Positions 16,853 to 27,567 of a DNA stretch of 52,021 nucleotides are shown piece after piece. The translations under genes were made by a program, and so were the position numbers. The stretch's first letter is position 1; every line of letters begins with the position of its first letter. The notes under the pieces are model-generated. The model worked only from the letters and a program-made list of their open reading frames with translations, did no database searches and was not told where the DNA came from. This DNA comes from Phycisphaerales bacterium (GTDB lineage Bacteria; Planctomycetota; UBA1135; UBA2386): the NCBI GenBank assembly GCA_020247305.1, contig JADCJE010000123.1:1-52021 (forward strand), read 5' to 3'.

Positions 16853-17533
16853 TTACTTGCTCAGGGACTGCAGGGCGCGGACGTAGTGCACGATCGCCCA
16901 GCGGTCTTCCACCGACATGCGCGCGCCGTAGCCCGGCATCGTGCCCTTGCCGTTGGTGATGGTGTCGAAGTACTCGCCGTCGCTCAGGTTGGCGACGCGG
17001 TTGTCCTTGCCCTCGCCGGGCTGGAAGTGGAAGTTCGGCACCGCCGCAGGCCAGCGCCGGCCGACGAGGCCGTGGCCGGTCGGGCCGTTGCCGCCGAGGC
17101 CGCTCGTACCGTGGCAGATGGCGCAGTAGATGCCGAAGCGCTCCTTGCCGCGGTCGATCGTCGAGACCTCCTTGCCGAGGACCATGAACTTGTGGTCGAG
17201 CGGCAGCGGGTTGCTCTTCACCCAGTTGCCGGCAGCGTCCTTCGACGCCAGCGCGGTGTTCTCCAGCGAGCCCTGGGCGACGACGATCGGGCGCACGGCG
17301 GGCTTGCCGCTCGCTTCCATGGCGACCGGATCGATCACCGGCAGGCGCGAGGCGCGGCCGTCCTTCCAGCCGTCGAAGTCCGCCGCGCCTTGCGCGCGGA
17401 GCTTGGGCTGGAAGTCCATGTCGAGCACCAGGTGCACGGGCGGGTCGGCGGAGATGCCACCGCGCATGCAGCCGGCGAACGCGGGCAGCAGCGCCAGGGC
17501 CAGCAGCGAGGCCTTCGCGAGGAATCGGTTCAT
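16853..17533 (-). CDS. actE: Alternative complex III monohaem cytochrome c ActE
   Basis: 226 residues with a lipoprotein signal (lipobox AFAGC, Cys22) and a single haem c site CAICH at about 136-140, in a cytochrome c fold with the family-typical GTSGLGGNGPTG after the haem. The C-terminal MPGYGARMSVEDRWAIVHYV region carries the likely methionine axial ligand. It would pass electrons from the ActA/ActB side toward the oxidase. Start ATG 17533 lies four bases after the actD stop. Confidence 0.93.
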   Translation of the reverse strand: MNRFLAKASLLALALLPAFAGCMRGGISADPPVHLVLDMDFQPKLRAQGAADFDGWKDGRASRLPVIDPVAMEASGKPAVRPIVVAQGSLENTALASKDAAGNWVKSNPLPLDHKFMVLGKEVSTIDRGKERFGIYCAICHGTSGLGGNGPTGHGLVGRRWPAAVPNFHFQPGEGKDNRVANLSDGEYFDTITNGKGTMPGYGARMSVEDRWAIVHYVRALQSLSK

Positions 17534-17537
17534 CGGA

Positions 17538-18074
17538 TCAGTCCTCCACCACGGCGACGTTCTTGCCGCCGAGGCTCTCGAGGAAGCGCACGGTCTGCAC
17601 GCTGTCGAACTTGGGGTCGGTCGCCTCGATCGACAGGAAGAACCGGTCGTCGGTGACGCGCCAGAACGTCTTGTGGCTGAAGATCGGGTGGTGCAGGCGC
17701 GGCAGCTTGTTGAGGCCGAACATGCCGAACACCGCCGTGATGCCCGCGAGCAGCACCATCAGCTCGAACGTGATCGGGATCGTCGTCTCCCACGCGTACG
17801 GCGTCTTGCCGGACACCCACATCACGTAGTCGACGCCGTTCATCCACCACATCATCAGCTGCGCGAGGCAGATGCCGGTGATGCCGCCGCACAGCACGAG
17901 CCAGCCGAGCGGGCTCGGCCCCTGCTTGAGCGCCTTGTCGAGCCCGTGCACCGGGAACGGCGTGTGCGCGTCGACGCGGGTGTAACCGTGGGCGGTGGTC
18001 TTCTCCGCCGCCTGGTAGATGGCACGTGCCGAGTCGAACTCGGCGACGATGCCCCACTTCTGCGTGTTCGTCAT
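17538..18074 (-). CDS. actD: Alternative complex III subunit ActD (DUF3341)
   Basis: 178 residues. A soluble N-terminus (GIVAEFDSARAIYQAAEKT, then THTPFPVHGLDKAL-type sequence near 45) is followed by two helices (near 70-90 and 110-130) and a soluble end. This is the DUF3341 pattern of ActD, a small membrane subunit whose exact role in the complex is unsettled. An overlapping open frame at 17530-18057 is a shadow. It sits ten bases after the actC stop and four before actE. Confidence 0.92.
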   Translation of the reverse strand: MTNTQKWGIVAEFDSARAIYQAAEKTTAHGYTRVDAHTPFPVHGLDKALKQGPSPLGWLVLCGGITGICLAQLMMWWMNGVDYVMWVSGKTPYAWETTIPITFELMVLLAGITAVFGMFGLNKLPRLHHPIFSHKTFWRVTDDRFFLSIEATDPKFDSVQTVRFLESLGGKNVAVVED

Positions 18075-18084
18075 GGCGTGGGCC

Positions 18085-19509
<1,425 letters not shown>

Positions 19510-19514
19510 CGGGG

Positions 19515-22500
19515 TCAGGCCTTCGCTTCCAGCAGTTCGGGGTTCGTGTTGCGCACGCGACCGAGGTACGTCGTGCGGGGCTTCGTGTTGAGCTCCGACA
19601 GCAGCCCGTAGTTGAGGTCCAGCTTCGCCAGCTTGGCGACGCCGCTGTTCACGTCGAGCAGGTTGCCGAACGTGATCGCCTGCGTGGGGCAGGCCTGCGC
19701 GCACGCCGTGGTCATCTGCACGTCGTCCTTGCCCTCGCCGACCTTCTTGTTGGTCAGCTTGGCCTGGATGCGCGCGCCGTTGATGCGCTGCACACAGTAC
19801 GTGCACTTCTCCATCACGCCGCGGCTGCGCACGGTGACGTCCGGGTTGAACGCCATGCGCTTGGTGTCGGGCACGTTGCCGATGTAGTCCAGGTAGTTGT
19901 AGCGGCGGACCTTGTACGGGCAGTTGTTGCTGCAGTAGCGCGTGCCGATGCAGCGGTTGTAGACCATGTCGTTCAGCCCGTCGGGGCTGTGGACGGTGGC
20001 CGCGACCGGGCAGACCGACTCGCACGGCGCGTTCTCGCACTGCATGCACGGCACCGGCATGTGCGCGACCTGCGGGTCCTCCGCCGCGTTCAGCTTGTCG
20101 TTCGACTTGCTGCTGAAGTAGCGGTCGGTGCGGATCCAGAACATCTCGCGGTTCCGGCGCACCTGGATCTTGCCGACCATCGGCACGTTGTTCTCGGCGA
20201 CGCAGGCGACCATGCAGGCGCTGCAGCCGGTGCACGCATTGAGGTCGATGACCATGCCCCACTGGTAGGGCGACTTCATCACCTCGGGGTCCTTGCGCGA
20301 CGGGTCGAAGCGCTCGGTCCACAGCGACTTGTTGAGGTCCTTCTCGACCTTGCCCTTGAGCGCCGCCGCCTTGTCGAGCGGCGACATCTTCTGGGCCCAG
20401 CGCGGGTCGGTCTCGTTGGTCGCGGCCGACGCCTCGCGCACGATCGCGCGGCCGGCCATCGTGCCCTGCTCCTGCGTCGTGACGAGGTCGTAGCGGCCTT
20501 GGCCGCGGCCGACCTGCACGCCGGTCAGGATCCAGGCGCCGCCGTTGCGCAGCACGTAGGCATTGAAGCCGGTCTCCTTGGCGACCTTGCACGACTCGGG
20601 CAACTTGCGGCCCCAGCCGAGGTTGATCGTCACGCTGTCGTCGGCGTGGCCCGGCACGATCCAGGCCGGGATCTGCAGCGTCGCCGGCGCGCCCTTGACC
20701 GTCGCGGTGACAGTCAGCATCTCGCCGTTCTCGACGCCGAGCTTCTGCGCCGTCGCCATGCTCAGGCATGCGGCGTTGTCCCAGCACAGCTTGGTGACGG
20801 GCTCGGGGATCTCCTGCATCCACGAGTTGTTGGCGTAGCGGCCGTCGCCCATCTTGGCGCAGGCGCGCAGCACAACTTCCGTCCCGTTCGACTTCGGCAG
20901 CGCCGCGACCGCCGTCGCGATGCCCGCGGCGTTGAGTGTCGTGGCCTCGGCGGCGAACGCCGAGCCGGCGACCACGCCCTCGTGCAGCGCCTTCGGCCAC
21001 CAGTTGGCCTCGAAGTCGGCGGCGCCGGTCTTGTCCTGCCAGTGCTGCTTGACGATCGCGTAGCCGTACGTCGTGTCGCGCGCGGCGACGAGGTCGGCGG
21101 GGTTGCCTTCCTGGTTGATCAGCGCCAGGAACTCCAGCGCGCTGGCGCCGCCGTGCAGCGGCGCGATCAGCGGCTGCTGCAGCGAGACGGTGCCGTCGTG
21201 CGCGCAGGCGTCGCCCCAGCTCTCCAGATCGTGCGCGATCGGGAAGTGCCAGTCGCACAGCTGCGACGTCTCGTCGTCGTGGCTGCCGACGTGGATCGCC
21301 GTCTTCGGCTTCTTGGTCTTCAGCAGTTCGCCGAAGCCGAGGTCGGCCGGCGCGTCGTAGACCGGGTTCGTGCCGATGCAGACGAGCAGCTTGCACGCGC
21401 CCTGAGCGATCGCGGCGGCGAGTTCCTGGATCGATGGCAGGCACTTCTGGTCGAGGCCCGCCGGCGTCGCGGTGTAGCTCACCGTCTGGCCGACGGCGCC
21501 GAGCGCGCCGTTGATGGCGTGCACCAGCGCGTGCACGGCGGCCGGCTGGCGCGGGCCGCAGACGACGAGTGCGCGACCGTTTTGCGCCTTGAGGTCCTTG
21601 GCGACGATCGGCAGCCACTTCTGGCCGTTCTTCTCGAACGCGCCGGCTTCGGCGCCGGCGACCGCGGCGGCGAGCTCGCCGCCGACGCCGAGTTCCTTGG
21701 CCAGCGCGGCGGCGACCGCGGCCACGTCGCCCGCCTTGACGCGGAAGCGGTGGTCGGCGGCGGTGCCGGTCGTCGAGTACATCGACTCGGCGACGTACAG
21801 GCGCGACAGCTTCTTGCCCTTGGCCGGCGCGCGGCGGCCTTCCGCCCACTGCCGCGCCGAGCGCAGGTTGTTGCCGTCGACGCCGAGGAAGTCGCTGTCG
21901 AGCGACAGCACGACGTCGGCCTTGCTGAAGTCGTGCTGCGCCGCCAGCGGCTTGCCGAACGCGAGCTGCGCGCCGTCGAGCTCGTTGTCCTGGTGCAGCG
22001 CGTTCCAGAAGTGGAACTTCGCCTTCGGGAAGCTGCCCGACTTCATGCGCGCGATCGTCGCCTGCAGCGACGGCGACGAGGTCGGGGCGAGCAGCACGTG
22101 CAGGCCTTCGCCCTGCGCGTTGACGAGCGCCTTGTACTCGTCGCCCTGCGTCCACTTGTCGAGTTCGGCCCAGATGTCCGGCTCGGCGTGCGCATGGCCG
22201 TGGCCATGGTCGTCGTGCGCGTCGTGCGCGTGGCTCATCGGCCCGCGCGCCTTGCGGCTGCGGCCGACGTCGTACAGCTGGATCAGCTCGGCCTGCAGCT
22301 GCAGGTCGGAGCCGCCGAGGCTGCTCGGGTGCGCCGGGTTGCCTTCGATCTTGGTCGGCCGGCCGTCGTTGCTCTTCACCAGCACGCCGATGCCGCGGCC
22401 GCCGCGCAGCAGCGTGGTGGCGTAGAAGTGCGGCACGCCGGGCGTGTAGCCGCCGGGGCGCTTGTTGAACGGCAGGATCTTGGTGACCGGCTTGCGGCAG

Positions 22501-22721
22501 CTGGTCAGGCCGGCGAGCGCGACCGAGGCGGCGACGGCGCCGAGGAAGCCGCGGCGCGAGACGTCGTCAGGGGCCTCGGTGATGCCCTCGGGGAACTCGC
22601 GCGCGAGCGTCGCCTGGAACTCCGGCGAGTTCTCCAGCTGGCCGAGGCTGCGCCAGTAGGTCGGTTCCGTCGTCTGGGTAGCGTTCATGGGCGACACGGT
22701 CGGAAGCGGGAAGGTGCTCAT
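19515..22721 (-). CDS. actB: Alternative complex III subunit ActB (molybdopterin-oxidoreductase-like + Fe-S domain)
   Basis: 1068 residues. A twin-arginine signal (SRRGFL, 55-60, then a hydrophobic run ending LTSC) sends the folded protein to the periplasmic side. The N-terminal two thirds has the molybdopterin-oxidoreductase fold, which in ActB lacks molybdenum. The C-terminal third, from about residue 825, is a four-cluster ferredoxin-like domain: [24 protein letters not shown], a [11 protein letters not shown] stretch and CTYC with [11 protein letters not shown]. It accepts electrons from quinol at ActC and passes them to the haems of ActA. I use ATG 22721 because it overlaps the actA stop as ATGA; ATG 22688 is an alternative that shortens it by 11 residues. 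Confidence 0.95.
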   Translation of the reverse strand: MSTFPLPTVSPMNATQTTEPTYWRSLGQLENSPEFQATLAREFPEGITEAPDDVSRRGFLGAVAASVALAGLTSCRKPVTKILPFNKRPGGYTPGVPHFYATTLLRGGRGIGVLVKSNDGRPTKIEGNPAHPSSLGGSDLQLQAELIQLYDVGRSRKARGPMSHAHDAHDDHGHGHAHAEPDIWAELDKWTQGDEYKALVNAQGEGLHVLLAPTSSPSLQATIARMKSGSFPKAKFHFWNALHQDNELDGAQLAFGKPLAAQHDFSKADVVLSLDSDFLGVDGNNLRSARQWAEGRRAPAKGKKLSRLYVAESMYSTTGTAADHRFRVKAGDVAAVAAALAKELGVGGELAAAVAGAEAGAFEKNGQKWLPIVAKDLKAQNGRALVVCGPRQPAAVHALVHAINGALGAVGQTVSYTATPAGLDQKCLPSIQELAAAIAQGACKLLVCIGTNPVYDAPADLGFGELLKTKKPKTAIHVGSHDDETSQLCDWHFPIAHDLESWGDACAHDGTVSLQQPLIAPLHGGASALEFLALINQEGNPADLVAARDTTYGYAIVKQHWQDKTGAADFEANWWPKALHEGVVAGSAFAAEATTLNAAGIATAVAALPKSNGTEVVLRACAKMGDGRYANNSWMQEIPEPVTKLCWDNAACLSMATAQKLGVENGEMLTVTATVKGAPATLQIPAWIVPGHADDSVTINLGWGRKLPESCKVAKETGFNAYVLRNGGAWILTGVQVGRGQGRYDLVTTQEQGTMAGRAIVREASAATNETDPRWAQKMSPLDKAAALKGKVEKDLNKSLWTERFDPSRKDPEVMKSPYQWGMVIDLNACTGCSACMVACVAENNVPMVGKIQVRRNREMFWIRTDRYFSSKSNDKLNAAEDPQVAHMPVPCMQCENAPCESVCPVAATVHSPDGLNDMVYNRCIGTRYCSNNCPYKVRRYNYLDYIGNVPDTKRMAFNPDVTVRSRGVMEKCTYCVQRINGARIQAKLTNKKVGEGKDDVQMTTACAQACPTQAITFGNLLDVNSGVAKLAKLDLNYGLLSELNTKPRTTYLGRVRNTNPELLEAKA

Positions 22722-23395
22722 CGATGGCACGCCGAGCAGTGGGTCGGGGGGTTGAGGACCGGGGCGTTGTCGCCCTGCCAGTCGAGCAGCTTCTTGGCGG
22801 CGGCGACGCTGTCGGCGGTCGGCTGCCAGTCCATCTGCGTCGTCGCCACGCCGGCCGGCCGGATGTGCGGCGTCGGGTCGCGGTGGCACTCGAGGCACCA
22901 GCCCATGCTCAGCGGCTCGACCTGACGGACGATCTCCATCTGGTCGACGCGGCCGTGGCAGCTGGTGCAGCCGACGTTCGCGCGCGCGTGCACGGCGTGG
23001 TTGAAGTAGGCGTACTGCGGCAGCAGGTGGACCTTCACCCACTCGACCGGCTTGTTGTCACCCTTGCCGTCGCCGTAGGCCTCGCGCAGCGGCGCCAGCG
23101 CCAGGCTGTCCTTCTTGACGTTGGTGTGGCAGCCCATGCACGTGTCGGCGTCCGGCACGGTGGCGTGCGGGCCGTTCTCGACCATGCGGTGGCAGTACCG
23201 GCAATCCATGCCGAGCACGCCGGCGTGCAGCTTGTGGCTGTAGTCGATCGGCTGGAACGGCTGGTAGCCGACGTCCGTGTGCTTCGGCGAGAACCAGTAC
23301 GTGACGACGAAGACCACGAACAGACCGGTTGCCGCCGCGCCGAGAGCCAGGAAGGCGGGCAGCTTGTTGGTCCACTTGGGGAACAGAGCGGTCAA
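22718..23395 (-). CDS. actA: Alternative complex III pentahaem cytochrome c ActA
   Basis: 225 residues. One N-terminal membrane helix (about 14-34) is followed by five haem c sites: CRYCH 65-69, CMGCH 86-90, CTSCH 143-147, CLECH 167-171 and CSACH 220-224. Five sites is the usual number for ActA. The start is TTG at 23395: GGAGGGG lies seven bases before it, and the protein then begins TALFPKWTNKLPAF as relatives do. The frame stays open 43 codons further to a GTG at 23524, but that stretch is Pro/Ser/Arg-rich with no such site. First gene of the act-cta operon. Confidence 0.93.
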   Translation of the reverse strand: MTALFPKWTNKLPAFLALGAAATGLFVVFVVTYWFSPKHTDVGYQPFQPIDYSHKLHAGVLGMDCRYCHRMVENGPHATVPDADTCMGCHTNVKKDSLALAPLREAYGDGKGDNKPVEWVKVHLLPQYAYFNHAVHARANVGCTSCHGRVDQMEIVRQVEPLSMGWCLECHRDPTPHIRPAGVATTQMDWQPTADSVAAAKKLLDWQGDNAPVLNPPTHCSACHR

Positions 23396-23402
23396 GTTGG
23401 AT

Positions 23403-23409
23403 CCCCTCC
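23403..23409 (-). promoter_or_regulatory. Strong ribosome binding site deciding the actA TTG start
   Basis: GGAGGGG on the minus strand, seven bases upstream of TTG 23395. It is among the best Shine-Dalgarno matches in the window and supports TTG over the in-frame GTG at 23524. A weak start codon after a strong site at the head of a respiratory operon may set its expression level. Confidence 0.7.
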
Positions 23410-23562
23410 GAGATGGGGGCTGGGGGGTTGCAGACGCAGAAACTGACTGTGGGGCCGGTGGCACGTGGGGCCGCCCGACGCTCGGTCCCCGTCCGCCGTA
23501 AACCGGTTGGCGGTGCGGGAACACGGGCGCGGGGCACGTGCGTCGGCCCAGAAAGGGCGACC

Positions 23563-23591
23563 CATCTAAAAGACCGACCCACCAGGGTCAA
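23563..23591 (-). promoter_or_regulatory. Candidate promoter of the act-cta operon
   Basis: TTGACC (complement of 23586-23591) is followed 17 bases later by TAGATG (complement of 23563-23568), within a short AT-richer island between the SGNH gene and actA. The -35 matches five of six consensus bases, the -10 only three. It would give a leader of about 160 bases. The rest of the 254-base gap shows nothing else I can name. Confidence 0.4.
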
Positions 23592-23649
23592 TTTCAGACT
23601 TGTGAGAAACGCCGCGAGGACTGTGGGAAGTTGGTCGGCCCGGGGCGGC

Positions 23650-24801
23650 TCACCAGCCGGTCTGCGCGCGCACGAACGCGGCGATCGCGGGCAGCGCGAG
23701 CCGCTGCGCCAGCGGGTTGGGATGCGGGTCGGCGGGCGTCACCCAGAGGTCCTCCGACGGGGTGGCCTGCAGGCTTGGCAGCACGTCGAGGAAGGGGATG
23801 CCCGCCTGCTGGCAGTCGGCGGCGACCAGTTCGTGCAACTTGGTGAACGGGTACCAGCTGCCCGGACCGAGCCCCTGCAAGAACGGCCAGAGAACCACGA
23901 GCAGCGGCACCTTGCGGGCGTCGCACCAGGCCTTGGCCTCGCGCAGCGATTTTTGCGGAACCCCTTGCGACCACATGGCTTCGAACGGTTTGTCAGAGGG
24001 GTCGTAGAGGCCCGCGGCAAGGCCCTCTTCTTTCGGCATGGCGAGCAGGTGTCCGACCCAGTCGAATTTGGGGTCGAGGTCGATCGGTCGCCGACCGACG
24101 ACCGCACGCAGCCGATCGAGCAGCTGCAGCCCCGTCGCCGGCGGCGGCACCAGGACGTTGAGGCCGCTGCTCGGAATCAGGTCGTTCAGGCAGATCGTGA
24201 TGACGACGGCGTCGGGTTGCAGGACGTGGAAACGGTTCTTCAGCCCGTACCAGTACTCGTCGACGCACACGGTCCCGGCGGCGCCGCAGTTGACCGTGCG
24301 CACGTCCTTGCCGTCGCGTCGGAGTTCGTCCTCCAGCAGCCGCACCCAGTTTTGTTCGACGGGGATGCCCCACCCGAACGTGAACGAGTCGCCCAAGCAG
24401 AGAACACGCCGCTGGCCGGCGGTCTTGTTCTCGTCGAGGTCGGCGCGCTCGCGCAGGCCGAGGCGGTTGTTCTCGACCCCGACGCGACCGCGCTCGTCGA
24501 GCCAGTCGCGCCGCAGCACGTCCTGGTCGGTGTAGCGCAGGAAGTACTGCTGGCCGGGGCCGATCATGTAGCGCGGCCGCGGCGTTTCCCACGGCACCGG
24601 CACGATGCGACCCTGTTCGATCGCCTTCATGAACTCGATCCGCGTGCCGTCGGGCAGCTCGTAGGACAGTTCGCCGAGCGGCCTGGCTGCCGGCAGCTGC
24701 CGGAGCGCCAATTCGGCCAGTGCCAGCGCGGCAACCGTCGCTGCCAGCGCCACGGCGGCGGCTGCCATGCCACGGCGGCGACGCATCTTGGTCTCGGCCA
24801 T
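23650..24801 (-). CDS. SGNH/GDSL-fold hydrolase, membrane-anchored
   Basis: 383 residues. A basic N-terminus and one hydrophobic helix (about 12-36) anchor or export it. SGNH blocks are visible: CLGDSFTFGWG (nucleophile Ser139), CGAAGTVCVDEYWYG (block II Gly), CLNDLIPSS (block III Asn) and ADPHPNPLAQ near the C-terminus (catalytic Asp-His). Such enzymes are esterases or acyltransferase partners; the substrate cannot be read from sequence. It is divergent from the carbamoyltransferase gene, with 91 bases between the starts. SGNH proteins of this type are often found beside carbamoyltransferase/SxtJ genes, so it may act on the same surface or secreted product. Confidence 0.85.
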   Translation of the reverse strand: MAETKMRRRRGMAAAAVALAATVAALALAELALRQLPAARPLGELSYELPDGTRIEFMKAIEQGRIVPVPWETPRPRYMIGPGQQYFLRYTDQDVLRRDWLDERGRVGVENNRLGLRERADLDENKTAGQRRVLCLGDSFTFGWGIPVEQNWVRLLEDELRRDGKDVRTVNCGAAGTVCVDEYWYGLKNRFHVLQPDAVVITICLNDLIPSSGLNVLVPPPATGLQLLDRLRAVVGRRPIDLDPKFDWVGHLLAMPKEEGLAAGLYDPSDKPFEAMWSQGVPQKSLREAKAWCDARKVPLLVVLWPFLQGLGPGSWYPFTKLHELVAADCQQAGIPFLDVLPSLQATPSEDLWVTPADPHPNPLAQRLALPAIAAFVRAQTGW

Positions 24802-24892
24802 GGAGGAACCTTACTACCCCGCGATCGCCGCCATGTAGACTCCTGCGCTGCCAGTGGTGCGCCGTACCTGCGCGCGCTGGCCGCCGATCGGC

Positions 24893-26725
24893 ATGGCGAC
24901 CTACGTCCTTGGCATCTCCGCCTTCTACCACGACTCCGCGGCCGCGCTCTTGCGCGACGGCGAAATCGTGGCGGCGGCGCAGGAGGAGCGCTTCACGCGC
25001 AAGAAGCACGACCCAGGCTTCCCCGCGCGCGCGGTCGAGTTCGCGCTGCAGCAGGCCGGCATCACCGCCGCCGACCTCGACTTCGTCGCCTTCTACGACA
25101 AGCCGATCCTGAAGTTCCACCGGCTGCTCGAGACGTACCTCGCGTTCGCGCCGGCGGGACTGGCGTCGTTCAAGCGCATGCTGCCGGTGTGGCTCGGCGA
25201 CAAGCTGCACATGCGCGGCCTGCTGACCCGGAGCCTCGGCTGCAAGCCGAAGAACCGCTACATCTTCCCCGAGCACCACGAGAGCCACGCGGCGAGCGCG
25301 TTCTTCCCGTCGCCGTTCGAGGAGGCCGCGGTGCTGACCATGGACGGCGTCGGCGAGTGGGCGACGACGTCGCTCGGCGTCGGCGAAGGCAACCGGATGC
25401 GGCTGCTGCAGGAGATCCGCTTCCCGCACTCGCTGGGCCTGCTGTACAGCGCCTTCACCTACTACTGCGGCTTCAAGGTCAACAGCGGCGAGTACAAGCT
25501 GATGGGCCTCGCGCCCTACGGCGAGCCGCGCTTCGAGAAGCTGATCCGCGACCACCTGATCGACATCCGCGACGACGGCAGCTACCGGCTCGACCTGTCG
25601 TACTTCAACTACTGCCAGGGGCTCACGATGACGAGCCCGAGGTTCCACGCGCTGTTCGGCATGCCGCCGCGCACGTCGGAGTCGCAGTTGGAGCAGGTGC
25701 ACATGGATCTCGCGGCCTCGATCCAGAAGGTCACCGAGGACGTCATGCTGAAGACGGCCCGGCACGCCCACAAGGTCACCGGCAAGAGGCACCTCTGCCT
25801 CGCCGGCGGCGTCGCGCTCAACTGCGTCGGCAACGGCGTGATCCTGCGCGAGAGCCCGTTCGAGAAGATCTGGATCCAGCCGGCGGCCGGCGACGCCGGC
25901 GGCGCGCTCGGCGCCGCACAGCTGGTGTGGCACAACCTGCTCGGCAAGCCGCGCACGGTCAAGCCGACCGACAGCCAGCGCGGCAGCCTGCTCGGACCCA
26001 AGTACGAGTCGAAGGACATCAAGGCGTTCCTCGACGCGCAGGGCGTCGTCTACGAGGAACACAAGTCCGAGGACGCGCTCGCCGATCGCGTCGCCCAGCT
26101 CATCGAGCAGGAGAACGTGATCGGTTGGTTCCAGGGTCCGATGGAGTTCGGCCCGCGCGCGCTCGGCTCGCGCAGCATCATCGGCGACGCGCGCTCGCCC
26201 AAGATGCAGAGCGTGATGAACCTGAAGATCAAGTTCCGCGAGTCGTTCCGGCCGTTCGCGCCGATCGTCCTGCGCGAGCGCGCGAGCGAGTACTTCGACA
26301 TCGAGCCGCAGCACGACAGCCCGTACATGCTGATCGTCGCGCCCGTGCGCCAAGAGAAGCGCAAGCCCGTCGAGGCCGGCGCCGTCGGGCTCGACAAGCT
26401 CAAGCAGCTGCGCTCGGTGGTGCCCGCCGTCACGCACGTCGACTTCTCGGCCCGCCTGCAGACCGTCGACGGCGAGCGCAATCCGCGCCTCGCCCGGCTG
26501 ATGCGCCGCTTCGAGGAGCGCACCGGCTGCCCGGTGCTGATCAACACCAGCTTCAACGTCCGCGGCGAACCGATCGTCTGCACGCCGCAGGACGCGCTGC
26601 GCTGCTGCCTCGGCACCGAGATGGACGTGCTCGTGCTGGAGAACTTCGTCATCCGCCGCGCCGAGCAGAAGAACCTGCCGGTCATCGACCGCGACAAGTA
26701 CCTCGCGTCGTTCCAGCTGGACTGA
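24893..26725 (+). CDS. Carbamoyltransferase (NodU/CmcH/TobZ family)
   Basis: 610 residues, the normal length for the family. It transfers a carbamoyl group from carbamoyl phosphate, via a carbamoyl-adenylate, to a hydroxyl of a sugar or small molecule. The N-terminal Kae1-like domain shows LGISAFYHDSAAALLRDGEI at the start, EHHESHAASAFFPSPFEEAAV near 125 (metal-binding His residues), MDGVGEW, and LAGGVALNCVGNG near 300. The C-terminal YrdC-like domain has GPMEFGPRALGSRSI near 425, KFRESFRPFAPIV and NTSFNVRGEPIVCTP near 560. Start ATG 24893 gives the family N-terminus. SxtJ-like and DUF5989-like genes follow at gaps of 5 and 7 bases. The acceptor molecule is unknown. Confidence 0.93.
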   Translation: MATYVLGISAFYHDSAAALLRDGEIVAAAQEERFTRKKHDPGFPARAVEFALQQAGITAADLDFVAFYDKPILKFHRLLETYLAFAPAGLASFKRMLPVWLGDKLHMRGLLTRSLGCKPKNRYIFPEHHESHAASAFFPSPFEEAAVLTMDGVGEWATTSLGVGEGNRMRLLQEIRFPHSLGLLYSAFTYYCGFKVNSGEYKLMGLAPYGEPRFEKLIRDHLIDIRDDGSYRLDLSYFNYCQGLTMTSPRFHALFGMPPRTSESQLEQVHMDLAASIQKVTEDVMLKTARHAHKVTGKRHLCLAGGVALNCVGNGVILRESPFEKIWIQPAAGDAGGALGAAQLVWHNLLGKPRTVKPTDSQRGSLLGPKYESKDIKAFLDAQGVVYEEHKSEDALADRVAQLIEQENVIGWFQGPMEFGPRALGSRSIIGDARSPKMQSVMNLKIKFRESFRPFAPIVLRERASEYFDIEPQHDSPYMLIVAPVRQEKRKPVEAGAVGLDKLKQLRSVVPAVTHVDFSARLQTVDGERNPRLARLMRRFEERTGCPVLINTSFNVRGEPIVCTPQDALRCCLGTEMDVLVLENFVIRRAEQKNLPVIDRDKYLASFQLD

Positions 26726-26730
26726 CCGCC

Positions 26731-27177
26731 ATGAAGCTCCAAATGCAGCCCGATCGGCGCATGCTGCGCCAGTTCGCCTGGGCCTCGCTGGTCCTGCTGC
26801 CCGCCGTCGCGTTCTTCCTGGCGTGGCGGCACGGCCTGCCGACGCCGTGGGCGCTCGCCGTCGGCGGCGTCGGCGTGCTCGTCGCGCTGGCCCAGATCGG
26901 CGCCTTCCTCGTCAGCGAGTCGCTCGGCGCCGCGCTGGAGAAGCTCGTCAGCAAGCCCGTCTTCCAGGGGCTCATGCTCGTCGCCTACCCGATCGGGCTC
27001 GTCGTCTCGACGGTGCTGATCGGCGTCATCTTCTACGCGCTGATCACGCCGATCGGCCTCGTGTTCCGCCTCATCGGGCGCGACGTGATGGGCAAGCGCC
27101 TCGACAAGTCTGCGGCGACCTACTGGCACGTCCGCGGCGCGCCGCGGCCGGCCACCAGCTACTTCAAGCTCTACTGA
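26731..27177 (+). CDS. SxtJ-family membrane protein
   Basis: 148 residues with four hydrophobic helices: FAWASLVLLPAVAFFLAW, WALAVGGVGVLVALAQIGAFL, VFQGLMLVAYPIGLVVSTVL and the LIGVIFYALITPIGLVFRLI region. The end RDVMGKRLDKSAATYWHVR is typical of SxtJ-like proteins, named from a gene of unknown function in saxitoxin clusters that often follows a carbamoyltransferase. It starts five bases after that gene here. Function unknown; it may help place the carbamoyltransferase or its product at the membrane. Confidence 0.85.
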   Translation: MKLQMQPDRRMLRQFAWASLVLLPAVAFFLAWRHGLPTPWALAVGGVGVLVALAQIGAFLVSESLGAALEKLVSKPVFQGLMLVAYPIGLVVSTVLIGVIFYALITPIGLVFRLIGRDVMGKRLDKSAATYWHVRGAPRPATSYFKLY

Positions 27178-27184
27178 TCCAACG

Positions 27185-27394
27185 ATGAACCCTTCCGACG
27201 ACAAGTCCTCGCAGGAGGAGTTCCTGCAGGCCGCCAAGGGCAAGGAGCGCGGCCTCGTCGCCGAGTTCATCGCCTTCATGGCGGAGAACAAGCTGTGGTG
27301 GATGACGCCGATCCTGGTCGTGTTCGGCCTGCTCGGCGTGCTGCTGCTGCTCGGCGCCACCGGCTTCGCGCCGTTCATCTACACGATGTGGTGA
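27185..27394 (+). CDS. DUF5989-like small membrane protein
   Basis: 69 residues. A charged N-terminal half ([20 protein letters not shown]) is followed by [19 protein letters not shown] and one strongly hydrophobic helix ending APFIYTMW. The motif FMxxNKxWWMxPI with a single helix is what I know as DUF5989, regularly the last gene of carbamoyltransferase/SxtJ cassettes. It starts seven bases after the SxtJ-like stop, so all three are one operon. No biochemical role is known to me. Confidence 0.82.
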   Translation: MNPSDDKSSQEEFLQAAKGKERGLVAEFIAFMAENKLWWMTPILVVFGLLGVLLLLGATGFAPFIYTMW

Positions 27395-27447
27395 TCGCGG
27401 CGCGCGCCGCGTCCCCGCCGCGCGTTCCGCTTCCCTCGCTGCCGCCG

Positions 27448-27467
27448 GCCGCTGACGCGGCAGCGGC
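27448..27467. terminator. Hairpin after the carbamoyltransferase operon
   Basis: Perfect 7-bp stem GCCGCTG/CAGCGGC with a 6-base loop, 54 bases after the DUF5989-like stop and before the sigma factor gene. No T-run follows, so it is at best a weak intrinsic terminator. The remaining bases up to 27567 hold no promoter I can name. Confidence 0.35.
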
Positions 27468-27567
27468 GTCGCCGTGTCCCACAACGGGCCGGACGAAGAT
27501 CGTGACCGCACTCCGGCCGAGCGCCCGGACCGATAGCCCCGTCGCCACACACACGACGGAGGACCGC

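Noticed and set aside
19989..22925. 978-codon plus-strand frame opposite actB
   Set aside because: Antisense shadow; the minus strand shows a Tat signal and all Fe-S motifs of ActB.
23396..23524. N-terminal extension of ActA to the GTG at 23524
   Set aside because: 43 Pro/Ser/Arg-rich residues without a ribosome binding site, and they precede the normal ActA start at TTG 23395.
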